DNA of 64,000 bases from Moorena sp. SIOASIH (GTDB lineage: Bacteria > Cyanobacteriota > Cyanobacteriia > Cyanobacteriales > Coleofasciculaceae). A program made the position numbers and the translations under genes. Below, one piece after another: positions 63,941 through 64,000 of this stretch. Under the pieces are notes generated by a model. The model was not told where the DNA came from. It did no database searches and worked only from the letters and a program-made list of their open reading frames with translations. Within the stretch, counting starts at the first letter, position 1. Every line of letters begins with the position of its first letter. The stretch covers positions 124,001 to 188,000 of the forward strand of contig NZ_JAAHIH010000004.1 of assembly GCF_010671925.1 (NCBI RefSeq). The letters are read 5' to 3'.

Positions 63941-64000
63941 TTGTCTAGTCAAGTTCGCGTTGCCATCTTAGGCGCAACGGGTGCCGTAGGTGAAGAACTA
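63941..64000 (+). CDS. asd: Aspartate-semialdehyde dehydrogenase, N-terminus (cut by window end)
   Basis: 20 codons visible, start TTG with GGAGG at 63928-63932. VAILGATGAVGEEL is the NADP-binding start of Asd, in lysine/threonine/methionine synthesis. Start TTG is chosen for the ribosome site. Fragment only; other dehydrogenases of this fold are possible, but tig-asd divergence is common in cyanobacteria. Confidence 0.75.
   Translation, partial: MSSQVRVAILGATGAVGEEL

Overview
The window looks like chromosomal DNA of a filamentous cyanobacterium. Chlorophyll and carbon-fixation genes (chlP-type geranylgeranyl reductase, Raf1 Rubisco chaperone, an RpaA-type response regulator), the tig-clpP-clpX block, frequent HIP1 octamers (GCGATCGC) and CHAT/CHASE2, DUF1822, DUF445 and TPR proteins all point that way. 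The very dense heptanucleotide tandem repeats and TnpB-type elements resemble large, repeat-rich genomes of the Moorena/Lyngbya kind; that last step is inference.

Layout. 1-4.1 kb: end of a DUF4114 surface-type protein, an SGNH-like membrane-anchored protein, a DUF2283 protein and a threonine-dehydratase-family enzyme, separated by repeats. 4.5-8.9 kb: a minus-strand sigma-like factor / DUF1822 / CHAT-CHASE2 set. 9.8-11.2 kb: a solo TnpB element inserted just upstream of a carotenoid-desaturase-like FAD enzyme. 13-15.2 kb: Na/Pi cotransporter and several small non-autonomous elements. 15.4-18.0 kb: a 52-residue peptide gene, a JmjC/cupin oxygenase and a sucrase/ferredoxin-like protein, which together look like a small peptide-modification cassette. 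18.3-20.5 kb: GNAT, alpha/beta hydrolase, hot-dog thioesterase. 21.6-25.4 kb: a P-loop ATPase plus a nine-repeat TPR protein. 25.4-27.2 kb: a higA-type antitoxin gene cut in two by a second TnpB element, with an empty site that can be rebuilt exactly. 27.7-44 kb: housekeeping (SNF2 helicase, pnp, tpiA, folP, SPFH protein, DUF4340, subtilase, TPR, methionine gamma-lyase-like enzyme, delta-9-type desaturase). 44.2-56.3 kb: rpaA, chlP, Ser/Thr kinase-TPR, glycosyltransferase, DUF445, raf1, methyltransferase, tRNA-Leu(CAA), M48 protease, IscA-like protein. 56.6-64 kb: TPR protein, alpha/beta hydrolase, clpX-clpP-tig, then the first codons of asd on the plus strand.

Repeats are the strongest global signal. 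Almost every intergenic gap holds tandem heptamers of many different sequences, hairpin elements bounded by GTAAGCATTCAGC, GTAGGGTGGGCAAA hairpins (four in tandem at 2.2-2.6 kb), a 44-bp-identical dispersed repeat carrying an octamer array, and palindromes of the GCCACGCTACGCGAACG type that also sit inside the TnpB elements. Several genes end inside such repeats, which supply their stop codons.

Most promising for new biology: the peptide/JmjC/sucrase-ferredoxin cassette (15.4-18.0 kb), the sigma/DUF1822/CHAT-CHASE2 set, the ATPase/TPR pair, and the two TnpB elements whose flanks define target motif and guide. All functional proposals for these are inference from domains and context.
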